In this document: piece by piece, positions 15,932 to 24,984 of the stretch
Layout: the number at the start of each line of letters is the position of its first letter
How positions within the stretch are numbered: the first letter of the stretch is position 1
Source: Gaiellasilicea sp037720595
GTDB lineage: Bacteria; Actinomycetota; Thermoleophilia; Gaiellales; Gaiellaceae
DNA: 64,000 nucleotides
Direction of reading: 5' to 3'
Assembly (NCBI GenBank): GCA_037720595.1
Contig: JBBJLW010000005.1
Coordinates: forward strand, 1-64,000
Notes under the pieces: model-generated
Database searches by the model: none
Told to the model about the DNA's origin: nothing
Seen by the model: only the letters and a program-made list of their open reading frames with translations
Made by a program: the position numbers and the translations under genes

Positions 15932-16672
15932 CTCCCGCAGCTGGTTCGCGTCGAGCCTGAAGAAGAGGCTTCGGACAACGTGCTTCCAGTTGATCCGCAT
16001 CACTCGCTCGGCCCCGATCGGCGGAATCGCTCCCTCGAGCCACGCGCTCAACTCGGTCGGTGACACCTTTCCCGTCTCGACGAGGGCGGCGAGCGCCAGC
16101 GAGATCCGATCGTCCTCCTCGTCCACGTAGACCGACTGCGCGCGGGAGACGAGCGAGGCCAATCCCTCGAAGGCGAGCCGGCACTCGTCAGCCGCGGCGT
16201 ACCTGCTGCGGATCAGCTCGTCGAGCGCATCCGCAGCGTGCGCGGCCGCATGCGCCCAGCCTTTCGATCCCGTGTGGCCGCGGAGGTCACGCTCGCGGAG
16301 GGAGTAGTCGTGGACGCCCGCGAGCGCGCTCCCCCACTCTCGCTCGGCGAGAAACGGGTTTCGATTGTCGCGATAGAGCGCAGCCGCGACGATCAACATC
16401 GCGAAGCTACGGCCGAAGACGCCGTCGCCCTCTCCGTCGTCGACTCCGTTCTGGATGCCGTCGAGCGCTCGTGTCAGCAGAACGCGAACGTCCTCCGGCT
16501 CCAATACATCCTCGGTGATCCAGCTACCGAGTACGCGAAATGCCAGCTCGTCGCGCAGCTCCGGATCGGTGGAGGCGAGCTCGTCGAAGGTGGCTCGAGC
16601 GATGTCCGGCGCTCGACCATCCTCCGGCACCGCCAGATCGGCGGCGACGATCGCGCGCAGCTCCTCCTTCAC
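15908..16672 (-). CDS. DUF2785 family protein
   Basis: A 254-aa soluble helical protein from GTG 16672, overlapping the aminotransferase stop by GTGA. The family signature is visible around residues 115-160: RDLRGHTGSKGWAHAAAHAA followed by DALDELI, preceded by VFGRSFAMLIVAAALYRDN. The biochemical role of DUF2785 is not known to me. Translational coupling to the upstream aminotransferase suggests a shared process or simply co-expression. Confidence 0.8.
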   Translation of the reverse strand: MKEELRAIVAADLAVPEDGRAPDIARATFDELASTDPELRDELAFRVLGSWITEDVLEPEDVRVLLTRALDGIQNGVDDGEGDGVFGRSFAMLIVAAALYRDNRNPFLAEREWGSALAGVHDYSLRERDLRGHTGSKGWAHAAAHAADALDELIRSRYAAADECRLAFEGLASLVSRAQSVYVDEEDDRISLALAALVETGKVSPTELSAWLEGAIPPIGAERVMRINWKHVVRSLFFRLDANQLRELQARLAF

Positions 16673-17730
16673 AGGAGCGAGGCGAGCAGCGAGATGCCCT
16701 CGTCGATCTCCGCCGGCGATGCGAAACTGAACGCCAGCCGCGCCGATCGCTCGCCGCCGGATGCCGGGAAGAAATCCGCGCCCTTGACGAAAGTGACGCC
16801 GACCGCTTCGGCGCGCGCCAGTAGCTCGGACGCGTCAGCGAGGAGATCGACCCAGAGGAAGTAGCCGCCCCCCGGTGTGCTCCAGGTCGCGCGGCCGCCG
16901 AGCTCGCGCTCGAGCGCGGCGAGCATCGCGTCCCGGCGAGTCTTCAGCAAACCGCGGATCCGCTTCAGGTTGGGCTCGAACGCTCCGCGGCGGATCAGCT
17001 CGAACACGGTTGCCTCCGTGAGGAACGGCGGCGAGATGTAGGTCGAGACGGCGCGTTCCTCGATCCGGGTCGCGAGCGGAGCAGGGAGCACGAACCAGCC
17101 GACGCGAATTCCCGGAGCGACCGTCTTCGAGAACGAGGAGGCGTACGTCACGAGCTCGCCGCCCTCCAGCGCGTGCAGCGAGGGCGGCGGTTCGCCCTCG
17201 TAGCGGACGAGCCCGTAGGGATCGTCCTCGAGCACTGGCAGGCCGTGCTCCGCGACCAGCTCGACGAGCCTGCGGCGCCTCTCGGTCGAGAGCGTCCGCC
17301 CGCTCGGATTCTGGAAGGTCGGGATCGTGTAGAGGAAGCTGACGTCCTCGGCCGCAAGCTCGCGCTCGAGCGCATCTGGATCGAGGCCCTCGTCGTCCAT
17401 CGACAGCGCCACTACCTCGGCGCCGAGTCGCGCGAGCTGCTTCAGCGGCCGATCGTAGGTCGGCGCCTCGACGAGCACCCTGCCGGGCCGTTGCGCCAGC
17501 ACCTCCTCGAACCAGAACGCGATCCCCTGGAGACCGCCGCTCGTGACGACGATCCGCGACGGCTCCACTCCGTGCCGCGCGCCGAGCGACTCGCGGAGCG
17601 GCCCGTAACCCCCGCCGGCGCCGTACGCGAGCACGGAGGGGTCGGCCTCGACGGCGGCGCGCGCGCAATCGGCGATCAGCTCGACGGCGAGACACTCCGG
17701 CGCCGGCGCGCCCCTTGCGAAGGAGATCAC
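16669..17730 (-). CDS. PLP-dependent aminotransferase, class I fold (LysN/MocR-domain-like)
   Basis: Aminotransferase of 353 aa lacking the DNA-binding domain of MocR regulators. It contains VVTSGGLQGIAF (cofactor phosphate contact), YTIPTFQNPSGRTLS, LEDDPYGLVRYEG and the Schiff-base lysine in ASSFSKTVAPGIRVGW. The C-terminal domain has TPGGGYFLWVDL and ARLAFSFAS with the carboxylate-binding Arg. Closest in style to 2-aminoadipate or aromatic/branched-chain aminotransferases; the amino acid used cannot be told. It is the first gene of a two-gene unit with DUF2785. Confidence 0.88.
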   Translation of the reverse strand: MISFARGAPAPECLAVELIADCARAAVEADPSVLAYGAGGGYGPLRESLGARHGVEPSRIVVTSGGLQGIAFWFEEVLAQRPGRVLVEAPTYDRPLKQLARLGAEVVALSMDDEGLDPDALERELAAEDVSFLYTIPTFQNPSGRTLSTERRRRLVELVAEHGLPVLEDDPYGLVRYEGEPPPSLHALEGGELVTYASSFSKTVAPGIRVGWFVLPAPLATRIEERAVSTYISPPFLTEATVFELIRRGAFEPNLKRIRGLLKTRRDAMLAALERELGGRATWSTPGGGYFLWVDLLADASELLARAEAVGVTFVKGADFFPASGGERSARLAFSFASPAEIDEGISLLASLL

Positions 17731-17771
17731 GACCCGAGCCTAACGGGGGTGTCTGCTACCGTCATTCGCAT

Positions 17772-17860
17772 GGACGGGGGTTCCGTCCTGTGAGGTTTGA
17801 CTTCTTCGGTTCTTTCCGCTGAGTGCGGGTGGTCGAGGCAGGCAAGTCTCGACACACACC
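17772..17860 (+). promoter_or_regulatory. Structured 5' leader of the DEAD-box helicase gene
   Basis: Three hairpins lie in the last 105 nt before the helicase start. They are GGACGG/CCGTCC (17772-17777 and 17783-17788), CCGC/GCGG (17816-17819 and 17825-17828) and GTCGAG/CTCGAC (17832-17837 and 17848-17853). The last stem can be extended by GGTG/CACC (17828-17831 and 17857-17860), so hairpins two and three compete for position 17828. The leader ends just before the GAAGGAG ribosome site. Autoregulation through such leaders is known for RNA helicases; here it is an inference. Confidence 0.45.
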
Positions 17861-17875
17861 GAAGGAGAAAACCGA

Positions 17876-19066
17876 ATGCAGTCTTTCCACGAGCTGGGCG
17901 TGTCGTCCAGCGTTGCGCAGGCGCTCGCCGAGCGCGACATCCATACGCCTTTCAGGATCCAGGCGCTCGTCCTCCCCGATGTCCTCGACGGCCGCGACGT
18001 GCTCGCGAAGTCGCCGACGGGCTCGGGGAAGACACTCGCTTTCGCGATTCCGATCGTCGAGCACCTCGACGCGTCGGATCCACGCCCGTCTGCGCTGATC
18101 CTCGTGCCGACCCGCGAGCTCGCCGCGCAGGTCGCCGCGGAGCTCGAGACGATCGCGCCGGCACGCAACCTCAAGGTGGCCGCGGTCTACGGCGGGATCT
18201 CGATTCCAGCCCAGGCGAAAAAGGCGCGCGAGGCCCACATTCTCGTCGCCACCCCCGGCCGCCTCCAGGATCTGATGGAGCGGCGGATGGTCAAGCTCGA
18301 CGGCGTCCGCATCCTGATTCTCGACGAGGCGGATCGGATGCTCGACATGGGCTTCCAGCCGCAGGTCGACCGAATCGTCGCCCGTCTGCCGCGCGAGCGC
18401 CAGACGATGTTCTTCTCCGCGACGCTCGACGGCGCGGTCGGCGAGCTCGCCCACGCCTACACGAGGAACGCGGCGCGCCACGAGGGCACGCTCCCGCCCG
18501 AGCACGAGCAGGGCGAGGTCGAGCACAGGTTTATCTCGGTCACCATGGACAACAAGGTGGAGAAGCTCGCCGAGCTGCTCGCCGAGGACCGAGGTCTCGC
18601 GCTCGTCTTCGTCCGGACGAAGCGCGGCGCCGAGCGGCTCGTCCAGAAGCTCGCGCGCCAGAACGTCCACGCGGTCGCGATGCACGGCGACATGAGCCAG
18701 AACGCCCGCGAGCGGGCGCTCTCCCGCTTCGAGAAGGGCGCGATCTCGACGCTGATCGCCACGGACGTCGCCGCCCGCGGGCTCGATCTCGACGACATCA
18801 CGCACGTGATCAACTTCGATCCGCCCGAGGACAACAAGGGCTACGTCCACCGCGTCGGCCGCACCGGCCGCGCCGGGCGCGACGGGATCGGAGTCACTCT
18901 CGTGCTCCCCGATCAGCAGGCCGACGTGAGCCACGTCGCCCGGATGCTGGGCCAGAGCGAGGAGTACGCGAGCGAGGGCATGAAGGTCGCTCCGCCGCGC
19001 CTCGTCTACGCCTCGAAGCGCCGTAACTCCAAATGGGGCCCGTCTCGGCCTCGCCGCAAGATCTAG
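17876..19066 (+). CDS. DEAD-box ATP-dependent RNA helicase
   Basis: RNA helicase of 396 aa consisting of the two RecA-like domains with almost no C-terminal extension, similar to RhlE. ATG 17876 follows GAAGGAG. Motifs in order: Q motif FRIQALVLPDVL, I SPTGSGKTL, Ia PTRELAAQ, II DEADRMLDMGF, III FFSATL, IV ALVFVRTKRGAE, V ATDVAARGLDLDD, VI HRVGRTGRAGR. All are intact. Expected roles are RNA unwinding in ribosome assembly, mRNA decay or cold adaptation. It is monocistronic, followed by a strong terminator-like hairpin. Confidence 0.94.
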   Translation: MQSFHELGVSSSVAQALAERDIHTPFRIQALVLPDVLDGRDVLAKSPTGSGKTLAFAIPIVEHLDASDPRPSALILVPTRELAAQVAAELETIAPARNLKVAAVYGGISIPAQAKKAREAHILVATPGRLQDLMERRMVKLDGVRILILDEADRMLDMGFQPQVDRIVARLPRERQTMFFSATLDGAVGELAHAYTRNAARHEGTLPPEHEQGEVEHRFISVTMDNKVEKLAELLAEDRGLALVFVRTKRGAERLVQKLARQNVHAVAMHGDMSQNARERALSRFEKGAISTLIATDVAARGLDLDDITHVINFDPPEDNKGYVHRVGRTGRAGRDGIGVTLVLPDQQADVSHVARMLGQSEEYASEGMKVAPPRLVYASKRRNSKWGPSRPRRKI

Positions 19067-19082
19067 CTCGGACCTGAGCTTG

Positions 19083-19115
19083 GCCTCCGCGCGCAGCTCG
19101 TCTGCGCGCGGAGGC
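19083..19115 (+). terminator. Strong hairpin (terminator-like) between helicase and ahcY
   Basis: Perfect 14-bp stem: GCCTCCGCGCGCAG (19083-19096), loop CTCGT, CTGCGCGCGGAGGC (19102-19115). It starts 16 nt after the helicase stop. No T-run follows, as is common for actinobacterial terminators. Confidence 0.7.
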
Positions 19116-19135
19116 ATTCGCATTAGATTGCCGCG

Positions 19136-20377
19136 GTGGACGCCGCAGGACGCTCCCGCATCGCCGACCCGTCCCTGGCCGCCGCCGGAGAGCAGCGGAT
19201 CCAGTGGGTCGCGAAGCACTCGCCCGTCCTGAACCGGCTCGCGCGGACGAGACTCGCCGACGGTGCGCTACGAGACCGGCGAGTCGCGGTCGTCGTCCAC
19301 CTCGAGGCGAAGACCGCTTACCTCGCACTGCTCCTCGCCGAGGCCGGCGCGCAGGTCGTCGCCGCCGGTTCGAACCCCGGCTCGACGCAGGATTCGATCT
19401 GCGCCGCGCTCGTCGCCCGTGGACTCGAGGTGCACGCGAGTCACGGCGCCTCCCGCGAGCAGTTCGACGCCGATTTGCTCGCCGTCGCCGACACTGAGCC
19501 CGAGCTCGTCGTCGACGACGGTGCCGAGCTGACCGCGCGGATCCTCGAGCACAGGCCCGCGCTCGCCGCGCGGCTTGCCGGCGTCACCGAGGAGACGACG
19601 ACGGGGGTCGCCCGACTGCGCGCGATGGAAGCCGCCGGCCGCCTCGTCTTTCCGGCGATCGCGGCCAACGACGCCCGCTGCAAGCACCTCTTCGACAACC
19701 GCTACGGCACCGGTCAGTCGACCCTCGCCGCGATCGATCGGCTGACCAATCTCAACTTCGCGGGCCGTGAGTTCTGCATCGTGGGCTACGGCTGGGTCGG
19801 CAAGGGCCTGGCGCGCTATGCCCGCGGTCAGGGCGGTCGGGTCACGATCGTGGAGATCGAGCCGGTCGCCGCACTCGAGGCGCACATGGACGGCCACCGC
19901 GTGGCCCGGCTCGAGGACGCGCTCCCCGACGCGGACGTCGTGATCGCGGCGACCGGCGCGATCGACGCTGTACCCGCGGTAGCGGTCCCGCTGCTCAAGG
20001 ACGGCGTCCTGCTCGCGAACGGCGGCCACCACGAGCGGGAGCTCGCGATCGACGCGCTCGGCCCGGGAGTGGAAGCGCGGCCCGGCGTCTACGAGCACGA
20101 GATCCCGGGCGGCGGCAGCGCGTACGTCCTCGTCGACGGCCGCCAGACGAACGTCGCGGGCGGCGACGGCCACCCGGTCGAGATCATGGATCTCTCCTTC
20201 TCCGTCCAGGCGCTCTCCGTCCACCTGCTCGCGGGCGGCGGACTCGGACCGGGGCTGCACCGCTTCCCGGCCGAGCTCGACTCCGAGATCGCCCGGACGA
20301 AGCTGGCAACGCTCGGGATCGAGCTCGGCGAGCCGACGCAGGAGCAGCGCGACTTCACCGCCGGCTGGACGGTCTAG
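19136..20377 (+). CDS. ahcY: S-adenosylhomocysteinase (short, NAD-dependent)
   Basis: Hydrolyses S-adenosylhomocysteine to adenosine and homocysteine, recycling the product of methyltransferases. It is 413 aa from GTG 19136, the short archaeal/Thermotoga-like form. Visible: STQDSICAAL in the substrate domain, VTEETTTGVARL, NDARCKHLFDNRYGTGQS with the catalytic Lys and Asp, and the NAD-binding GYGWVGKGLA. The N-terminal substrate loop is less conserved than usual (HLEAKTAYLA), so a related substrate such as S-inosylhomocysteine is possible. Its stop overlaps the GST gene on the other strand by 4 nt. Confidence 0.9.
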   Translation: MDAAGRSRIADPSLAAAGEQRIQWVAKHSPVLNRLARTRLADGALRDRRVAVVVHLEAKTAYLALLLAEAGAQVVAAGSNPGSTQDSICAALVARGLEVHASHGASREQFDADLLAVADTEPELVVDDGAELTARILEHRPALAARLAGVTEETTTGVARLRAMEAAGRLVFPAIAANDARCKHLFDNRYGTGQSTLAAIDRLTNLNFAGREFCIVGYGWVGKGLARYARGQGGRVTIVEIEPVAALEAHMDGHRVARLEDALPDADVVIAATGAIDAVPAVAVPLLKDGVLLANGGHHERELAIDALGPGVEARPGVYEHEIPGGGSAYVLVDGRQTNVAGGDGHPVEIMDLSFSVQALSVHLLAGGGLGPGLHRFPAELDSEIARTKLATLGIELGEPTQEQRDFTAGWTV

Positions 20378-21009
20378 TCGTAGATCGACCGGCTCGCGCC
20401 TTCGCGTGCGTTCTCGGGATATGGAGCAAGATCGTCGACGAAGCCCGGCTGATCGCGTACGCGCCCGAGCCACGCGCCGACCGTCGGGTAGCGACCCAGC
20501 TCGTACCCCGCGTCGGGCGCGACGTGCGTGTAGGCGAAGACGGAAAGATCGGCGATCGAGCAGCGGTCTCCGACGAGGAACGAGCGAGTGGCCAAATGCT
20601 CCTCGAGCACCGCGAGCGCACCCTCCCCGACGACGAAACGAGCAGCGGCGAGTGCAGGATCTCGGCCGGTCAGCGTCCGGAACCGCGCCGCCCCGATCCC
20701 GGACATCACCCGCTCCTGCTCGAAGAAGAGCCATTGCGCGACGAGCGCGCGCTCGACGCGCGAGTCGGGCAAGAAGGGCGTCGACTCGGCCAGGTACCAG
20801 AGGATCGCGTTCGACTGGGCGATCGTCTCCCCGGAGTCGAGCTCCAGCACCGGTGTCTCGCGGACCGGGTTCAGCGCGCGGTACTCGTCGGTCAGCGTGT
20901 CGCCGCCGAAGATGTCGATCGGCACGCGTTCGTAGGGCGTCCCGAGGAGCGCGAGCAGGAGGCGAACCTTGTAGCAGTTGGCCGAAGCGTCGTAGTCGTA
21001 GAGCCTCAT
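20374..21009 (-). CDS. Glutathione S-transferase family protein
   Basis: A 211-aa two-domain protein. The N-terminal thioredoxin-like domain starts MRLYDYDASANCYKVRLLLA and contains the cis-Pro/thiol-contact segment ETPVLELDSGETIAQSNAIL. The helical C-terminal domain has the hydrophobic staple region FLVGDRCSIADLSVFAYTHVA, a GST hallmark. Actinobacteria usually make mycothiol rather than glutathione, so the true thiol partner is unclear. It lies downstream of the restriction-modification gene with 61 nt between. Confidence 0.87.
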   Translation of the reverse strand: MRLYDYDASANCYKVRLLLALLGTPYERVPIDIFGGDTLTDEYRALNPVRETPVLELDSGETIAQSNAILWYLAESTPFLPDSRVERALVAQWLFFEQERVMSGIGAARFRTLTGRDPALAAARFVVGEGALAVLEEHLATRSFLVGDRCSIADLSVFAYTHVAPDAGYELGRYPTVGAWLGRVRDQPGFVDDLAPYPENAREGASRSIYD

Positions 21010-21070
21010 GCAGTTTCTCTTCTAACGCCTCGGCGCTCGAGACTGTGAGGCGGCCGCGATCAGCTCGTTG

Positions 21071-21310
21071 CTACTCATATTCGGCGTCGACGAGCGCACG
21101 CATTGGAGCCGGTAGCGCGTAGAGCTCGTACACGAGCTCGTCGGCTTCGGCCTCGGCGGCCGACAGCTCCGAGATCAGCGGGAGCAGACGCTCGACGCTG
21201 GCGCGGTGCTCGCGTTCGACGAGCTCCCGCGGCCCGCGTTCCCGCGGGTCGCGGTCGAGTCGCTCCCGACCACGCGCGAGGGCCGCAACGACCTGGGCGC
21301 CGTCAGCGCC
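21071..21310 (-). pseudogene. Out-of-frame C-terminal end of the restriction-modification gene
   Basis: Reading the same strand in another frame gives a natural C-terminus, AQVVAALARGRERLDRDP, then EREHRASVERLLPLISEL and ELVYELYALPAPMRALVDAE, ending at TAG 21071. DELVYELYxL endings are typical of Eco57I-like enzymes. The annotated frame loses this and ends in Ser/Arg-rich sequence, so a one-base deletion (or two-base insertion) probably lies between about 21290 and 21330. Confidence 0.75.
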
Positions 21311-24300
21311 TCGTACTTGGCCAACGTTCGCCGAGCGGGGAGAGTCGCGCGCGTGACGCCAAGTGTGGACGCAACCCAGCTCATGAACGCTCCCTTTTCC
21401 CCGTTGATCGCTGCAGCCAGCTCATGCAACCGCTTCCCGAGCCGGTTGAATCGGTCTGTGTCTTCCTCCGCAGGTATCCGGATCGGCAGACCCGCGATGA
21501 ATTGCTTGTTCGCCGACCAGAAGTCATTCTGAAACGGCACGCTTCCACGCCGGAATAGCCAGTCGAGGAGCCGCGAGTTCAGCAACGTGACCAAGAGCCA
21601 TTCGGAAGCGCGATCAGGCGCGATCAATATGCCGTTCACGTCAACATTGTCGAGGTAGATTCCACCATTTGGATCGAGAGCAGCGCGCAGCCGATGGCAG
21701 AGCCTTGGAACTGCCAGTTTGGGTGGTTCGTGTGCGTCGAGGTTCTTTGGATACACGTAGCCGTACCACCCGACGTGGTTCATCCTCCCGCCCTCCCGGC
21801 CGCGTAAGGCAAGTTCGTGCTCGACCAAGTAGTCGTGCGTCCGCGCCAGCTTGTTGAGGTCGTTCGTAGGAATCAGGTCCACTTCCGAGTCTTGTCGCGT
21901 GTACGGGAAGAGCAGAACATCATCCAGCGGCGCGAACGCGTATCGCCTGACATCACCGCCGCTCGCAAGAGGGTGTAGTAGATCCGGCTCGAGCTCGAGT
22001 TCACAATCGGACGCTCGTGACCACACGACACGTTGAGCACCACGCGATCCGCGCCCTTCGAGCACATAGACGCTGTCGGCACTGGTGATGTGACCCTGGA
22101 AGATCTGCGCAGTTACTACGTCGAGCCTCTGGGAGCCGTCTGACGCGGTTTTCATCACATCAGCCTCCTCAGGAGGCACGAGTATCCAAGGGTCGCCCCC
22201 GAGGAGCCGGGTGGCGAATCGCTCGGCGGGGAGCGTCCCGCCTGTCGCAAGTTCAGCGAGCACGTCCGCACGAGTCCCGCGAATGCGCCTGTAGTCCAAC
22301 TCCGCCGCCCCGGCGCGATCGAGCGTCAAGATGCACGTGTAGTTGGTGGCCCCGGCGAAAAGCTGCGTACCACCGAAGTCAAGCACCTCGTCGACGAGCT
22401 CGGACTCGGATAGGACCTTCCGCAACTTCCGTCCGTAGTCAAGCTTGAAGACCTTGTTGGGAATAATGAAGCCGAGTCGCCCCGCCGGCGTTAGGAGTGA
22501 CAGGCCCCGCTCGATAAAGACCACATACGCGTCAAAAGCACCATGGGGCGTCTTGTACCGGTTACGGCAGTAGTCGGCAAAGGCGCGGCCGATCTCCTGC
22601 ACGCGGATATAGGGCGGGTTCCCGATCACGGCGTCGAAACCGCCACCCTCGCGAGCGGCGCCGTACTCGTCGACGAAGATCTCCGGGAACTCGAGCGGCC
22701 AGTGGAGTTGCTCGCGTCCCCCGGGCGGGTTGTACCGCGCGATCGACTGCTCGGCGAACACCTCGAGCGGGAGTCGGAGGCCTTCGAGCTCGCGGGCAAG
22801 TCGCTTCTTCTCCCGCGCGTCCGCGCCTGTCCTCGTTGCGCGTTCCTGTACCTCCGCCGACTGACGAAGCAGATCGCTCGCCAGCGCAGCTAGATGAGAC
22901 TCGAGCAGGCCGGTGGCCGGATCGAGCAGCGTCTGCGTGTCCGCGCCGACGAGGGAGTCCCCGACGCGCAGGTTCGCGAGAAACGTCAGCGGCTCACCGA
23001 CGCGCGCCGTGACGAGCCAGAGTGAGAGTCGCGCGAGCTCCACCGCCAGCTCGCTGAGATCGACGCCGTACAGGCACCGCTCGGCGACGAGGCGACGTAA
23101 CTCGTCCAGCGAGAGGTCACCGTCGTAGGCGGGATCGGTCGCCATCGACTGCGCGAGAAACCCAACCGCACCGACGAGGAAATGGCCGCTCCCGATCGCC
23201 GGATCGAGAACGTTGATCGAGAGCAGGTGATCGAGAGCATCCTCGCCGTGGAGGCCGCGTTCTCGCGACTCGGTGGAAAGCCGCTCAAGGATCGGCGCAA
23301 GCGTGCGCTCGATGATCGCGTCGACGACCTCCTCCGGCGTGAAGTACGCGCCCATCTCGTGCCGCCTCGGGGACTCGACCAGCGCAAGCTCTCCTGCCTC
23401 GTCGGCAAGATCCCACGCAAGCAACCGCTCGTAGACCGCTCCGAGCGTCCTGACGGAAAGGTTGCGGTAGTCGACGAGCTCGCGGCCGACGCGGTAGATC
23501 CGGTCGAGAGCCGGCGCAACGAGCTCGTCGGGCACGGATCGAACCTCCAGCCACGGGTGGAGCTCGGGGTCGAAAAGCCCGCCGTTGTACTCGGTGACGT
23601 CCAGAGCCTCGTCGCCCGCGTGAATCATCCGAAAGAGCGCCTTGAGCTCGGCGTAGAGCCCGTCGTTCGAGCTCGAGAGCTGCTGCCCTCGATCGAGCAG
23701 GTCGGCGACCTTCAGCCGATGCTCCGCGATCGAGTAGTGACGGTAGTCCTGGCTCTGCACCGGCAGCAGGTCGCGTGCCTCGGCAAACAGGCAGAACAGG
23801 ACCCGGTAGAGAAAGACGAGCGAGTTCGCGAACGCCGCATCGAGGTTCTCGCGGGTGCGCTGCTCCGCGCCGAGGAACCCCGCAGCCAGCTCCGGCACCG
23901 CGCCGAAGATCGATCGCTCGAGGGCCTCCGAGACTTCGATCGCGTGCAGACGGCTGTCGTCGAGCGCCTGCTCCAGGAATGTCCTGCCGTCCGTCCCGGG
24001 CTTGAACGCGGGTGCGCCGAAGAAGGCGGCGAAGTAGCGCAGATCCGCGGGATCGCCATCCTCGAGCAGGGAGACGAGATCGACCTCGTGAGTCGCCCGC
24101 TCGACGAGCGGGGCGTCGCGAGAGTAGAGCCGCCAGCTGCGACCGTTCGTCAGCACTCCGAACGGTCGCTTCGAGAGGAGCACATAGTCGCGGATCTGGG
24201 CGACCGGATCGCCGTCCGCGGCTCGCTGGTCGAGCGCGCGGTCGAATCGCTTCGCGTCACCAACTGCGATCGCTCGCTCGACCCCCGCATCCGCGAGCAG

Positions 24301-24615
24301 CGCCGCCTCGCGCTCCTGCTTCGAGCCGTAGAAGAGGTAGTCCGGCACGCGTCCGGTCCCGGGGATCGACTGGAAGAGCGCGAACGAGTGACCGAGCAAC
24401 TCGAGCACAGGCCGGACGAACCGCTGTTCCGTCTCGCCTTCGTTTGCCCCGACGAGCGTCGCACGTTCCGCAGCCCACAGCGCGCTCAGATCGGCGTGGA
24501 GCTGGGCCGTGTCGAGGGTGGAGAACTCGTCCCACTCCGGCAGGCGTTCGGCGAGGAAGTGCTCCGAATAGAGCCACCGCGCACCCGCCGCGCCGACTCC
24601 GCGAGGGAGCGGCAC
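21175..24615 (-). CDS. Type IIG restriction-modification protein (Eco57I-like), C-terminally frameshifted
   Basis: Single-chain nuclease-methyltransferase of 1146 aa. The N-terminal PD-(D/E)xK candidate is VPDYLFYGS...AIAVGDAKRF (about residues 88-118). A helical region follows, then an N6-adenine methyltransferase with the SAM motif VLDPAIGSGHFLVGA (about 468-482) and the catalytic IGNPPYI (about 665). A TaqI-like target recognition region comes next (SVPFQNDFWSANKQFIAGLP near 1055). From about residue 1105 the frame turns into non-family sequence; the genuine end lies in another frame down to 21071. Parts of the gene are visibly less GC-rich than the neighbours, suggesting transfer. GTG 24615 begins 3 nt after an upstream small gene. 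Confidence 0.88.
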   Translation of the reverse strand: MPLPRGVGAAGARWLYSEHFLAERLPEWDEFSTLDTAQLHADLSALWAAERATLVGANEGETEQRFVRPVLELLGHSFALFQSIPGTGRVPDYLFYGSKQEREAALLADAGVERAIAVGDAKRFDRALDQRAADGDPVAQIRDYVLLSKRPFGVLTNGRSWRLYSRDAPLVERATHEVDLVSLLEDGDPADLRYFAAFFGAPAFKPGTDGRTFLEQALDDSRLHAIEVSEALERSIFGAVPELAAGFLGAEQRTRENLDAAFANSLVFLYRVLFCLFAEARDLLPVQSQDYRHYSIAEHRLKVADLLDRGQQLSSSNDGLYAELKALFRMIHAGDEALDVTEYNGGLFDPELHPWLEVRSVPDELVAPALDRIYRVGRELVDYRNLSVRTLGAVYERLLAWDLADEAGELALVESPRRHEMGAYFTPEEVVDAIIERTLAPILERLSTESRERGLHGEDALDHLLSINVLDPAIGSGHFLVGAVGFLAQSMATDPAYDGDLSLDELRRLVAERCLYGVDLSELAVELARLSLWLVTARVGEPLTFLANLRVGDSLVGADTQTLLDPATGLLESHLAALASDLLRQSAEVQERATRTGADAREKKRLARELEGLRLPLEVFAEQSIARYNPPGGREQLHWPLEFPEIFVDEYGAAREGGGFDAVIGNPPYIRVQEIGRAFADYCRNRYKTPHGAFDAYVVFIERGLSLLTPAGRLGFIIPNKVFKLDYGRKLRKVLSESELVDEVLDFGGTQLFAGATNYTCILTLDRAGAAELDYRRIRGTRADVLAELATGGTLPAERFATRLLGGDPWILVPPEEADVMKTASDGSQRLDVVTAQIFQGHITSADSVYVLEGRGSRGAQRVVWSRASDCELELEPDLLHPLASGGDVRRYAFAPLDDVLLFPYTRQDSEVDLIPTNDLNKLARTHDYLVEHELALRGREGGRMNHVGWYGYVYPKNLDAHEPPKLAVPRLCHRLRAALDPNGGIYLDNVDVNGILIAPDRASEWLLVTLLNSRLLDWLFRRGSVPFQNDFWSANKQFIAGLPIRIPAEEDTDRFNRLGKRLHELAAAINGEKGAFMSWVASTLGVTRATLPARRTLAKYEALTAPRSLRPSRVVGSDSTATRGNAGRGSSSNASTAPASSVCSR

Positions 24616-24617
24616 CG

Positions 24618-24956
24618 TCAGACGGCGAACAAGCGCGGCTCGACGTCGGGCGCTCGCTCCTCGACATCGTCGTGCTCTTCGTAGATCACGATGTAGAGGT
24701 GGTTGCGACCGACGAAGCTCGAGATCTGCTTCTCGGCGTTGTAGGTCTTCGAGCGCGCATCGGGGAACCGTCCGGCCATCGCGCGGAGAATCGCTTCGCG
24801 CTGCTCGTCGCCCGGTTCAGTGGGCTCGACCGCGATGAAGGCATGCGTCCTCGCGTCGGTGGCGAGATCGCGCAGGATGACCGTCAGCGTCGCTCGCTCC
24901 CCGAGCTGCGACGGCTGGTCGTCGGTCTCGACCTCGTAGGTCGCCAGCCAGTTCAC
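24618..24956 (-). CDS. Unknown small protein coupled to the type IIG enzyme
   Basis: A 112-aa soluble protein (MNWLATYEVETDDQPSQLG...) without Cys clusters or membrane segments. Predicted mixed alpha/beta: beta-like ATLTVILRD and HAFIAVEPTEP, a helix EQREAILRAMAGRF, then NHLYIVIYEEHDD. Its stop lies 2 nt before the GTG of the restriction-modification gene, so the two are almost certainly co-translated. It may be an accessory or control protein for that system, or an unrelated passenger. I do not recognise the family. Confidence 0.7.
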   Translation of the reverse strand: MNWLATYEVETDDQPSQLGERATLTVILRDLATDARTHAFIAVEPTEPGDEQREAILRAMAGRFPDARSKTYNAEKQISSFVGRNHLYIVIYEEHDDVEERAPDVEPRLFAV

Positions 24957-24984
24957 GGAGCCAGTGTACGAGCGGCTTCGGACG

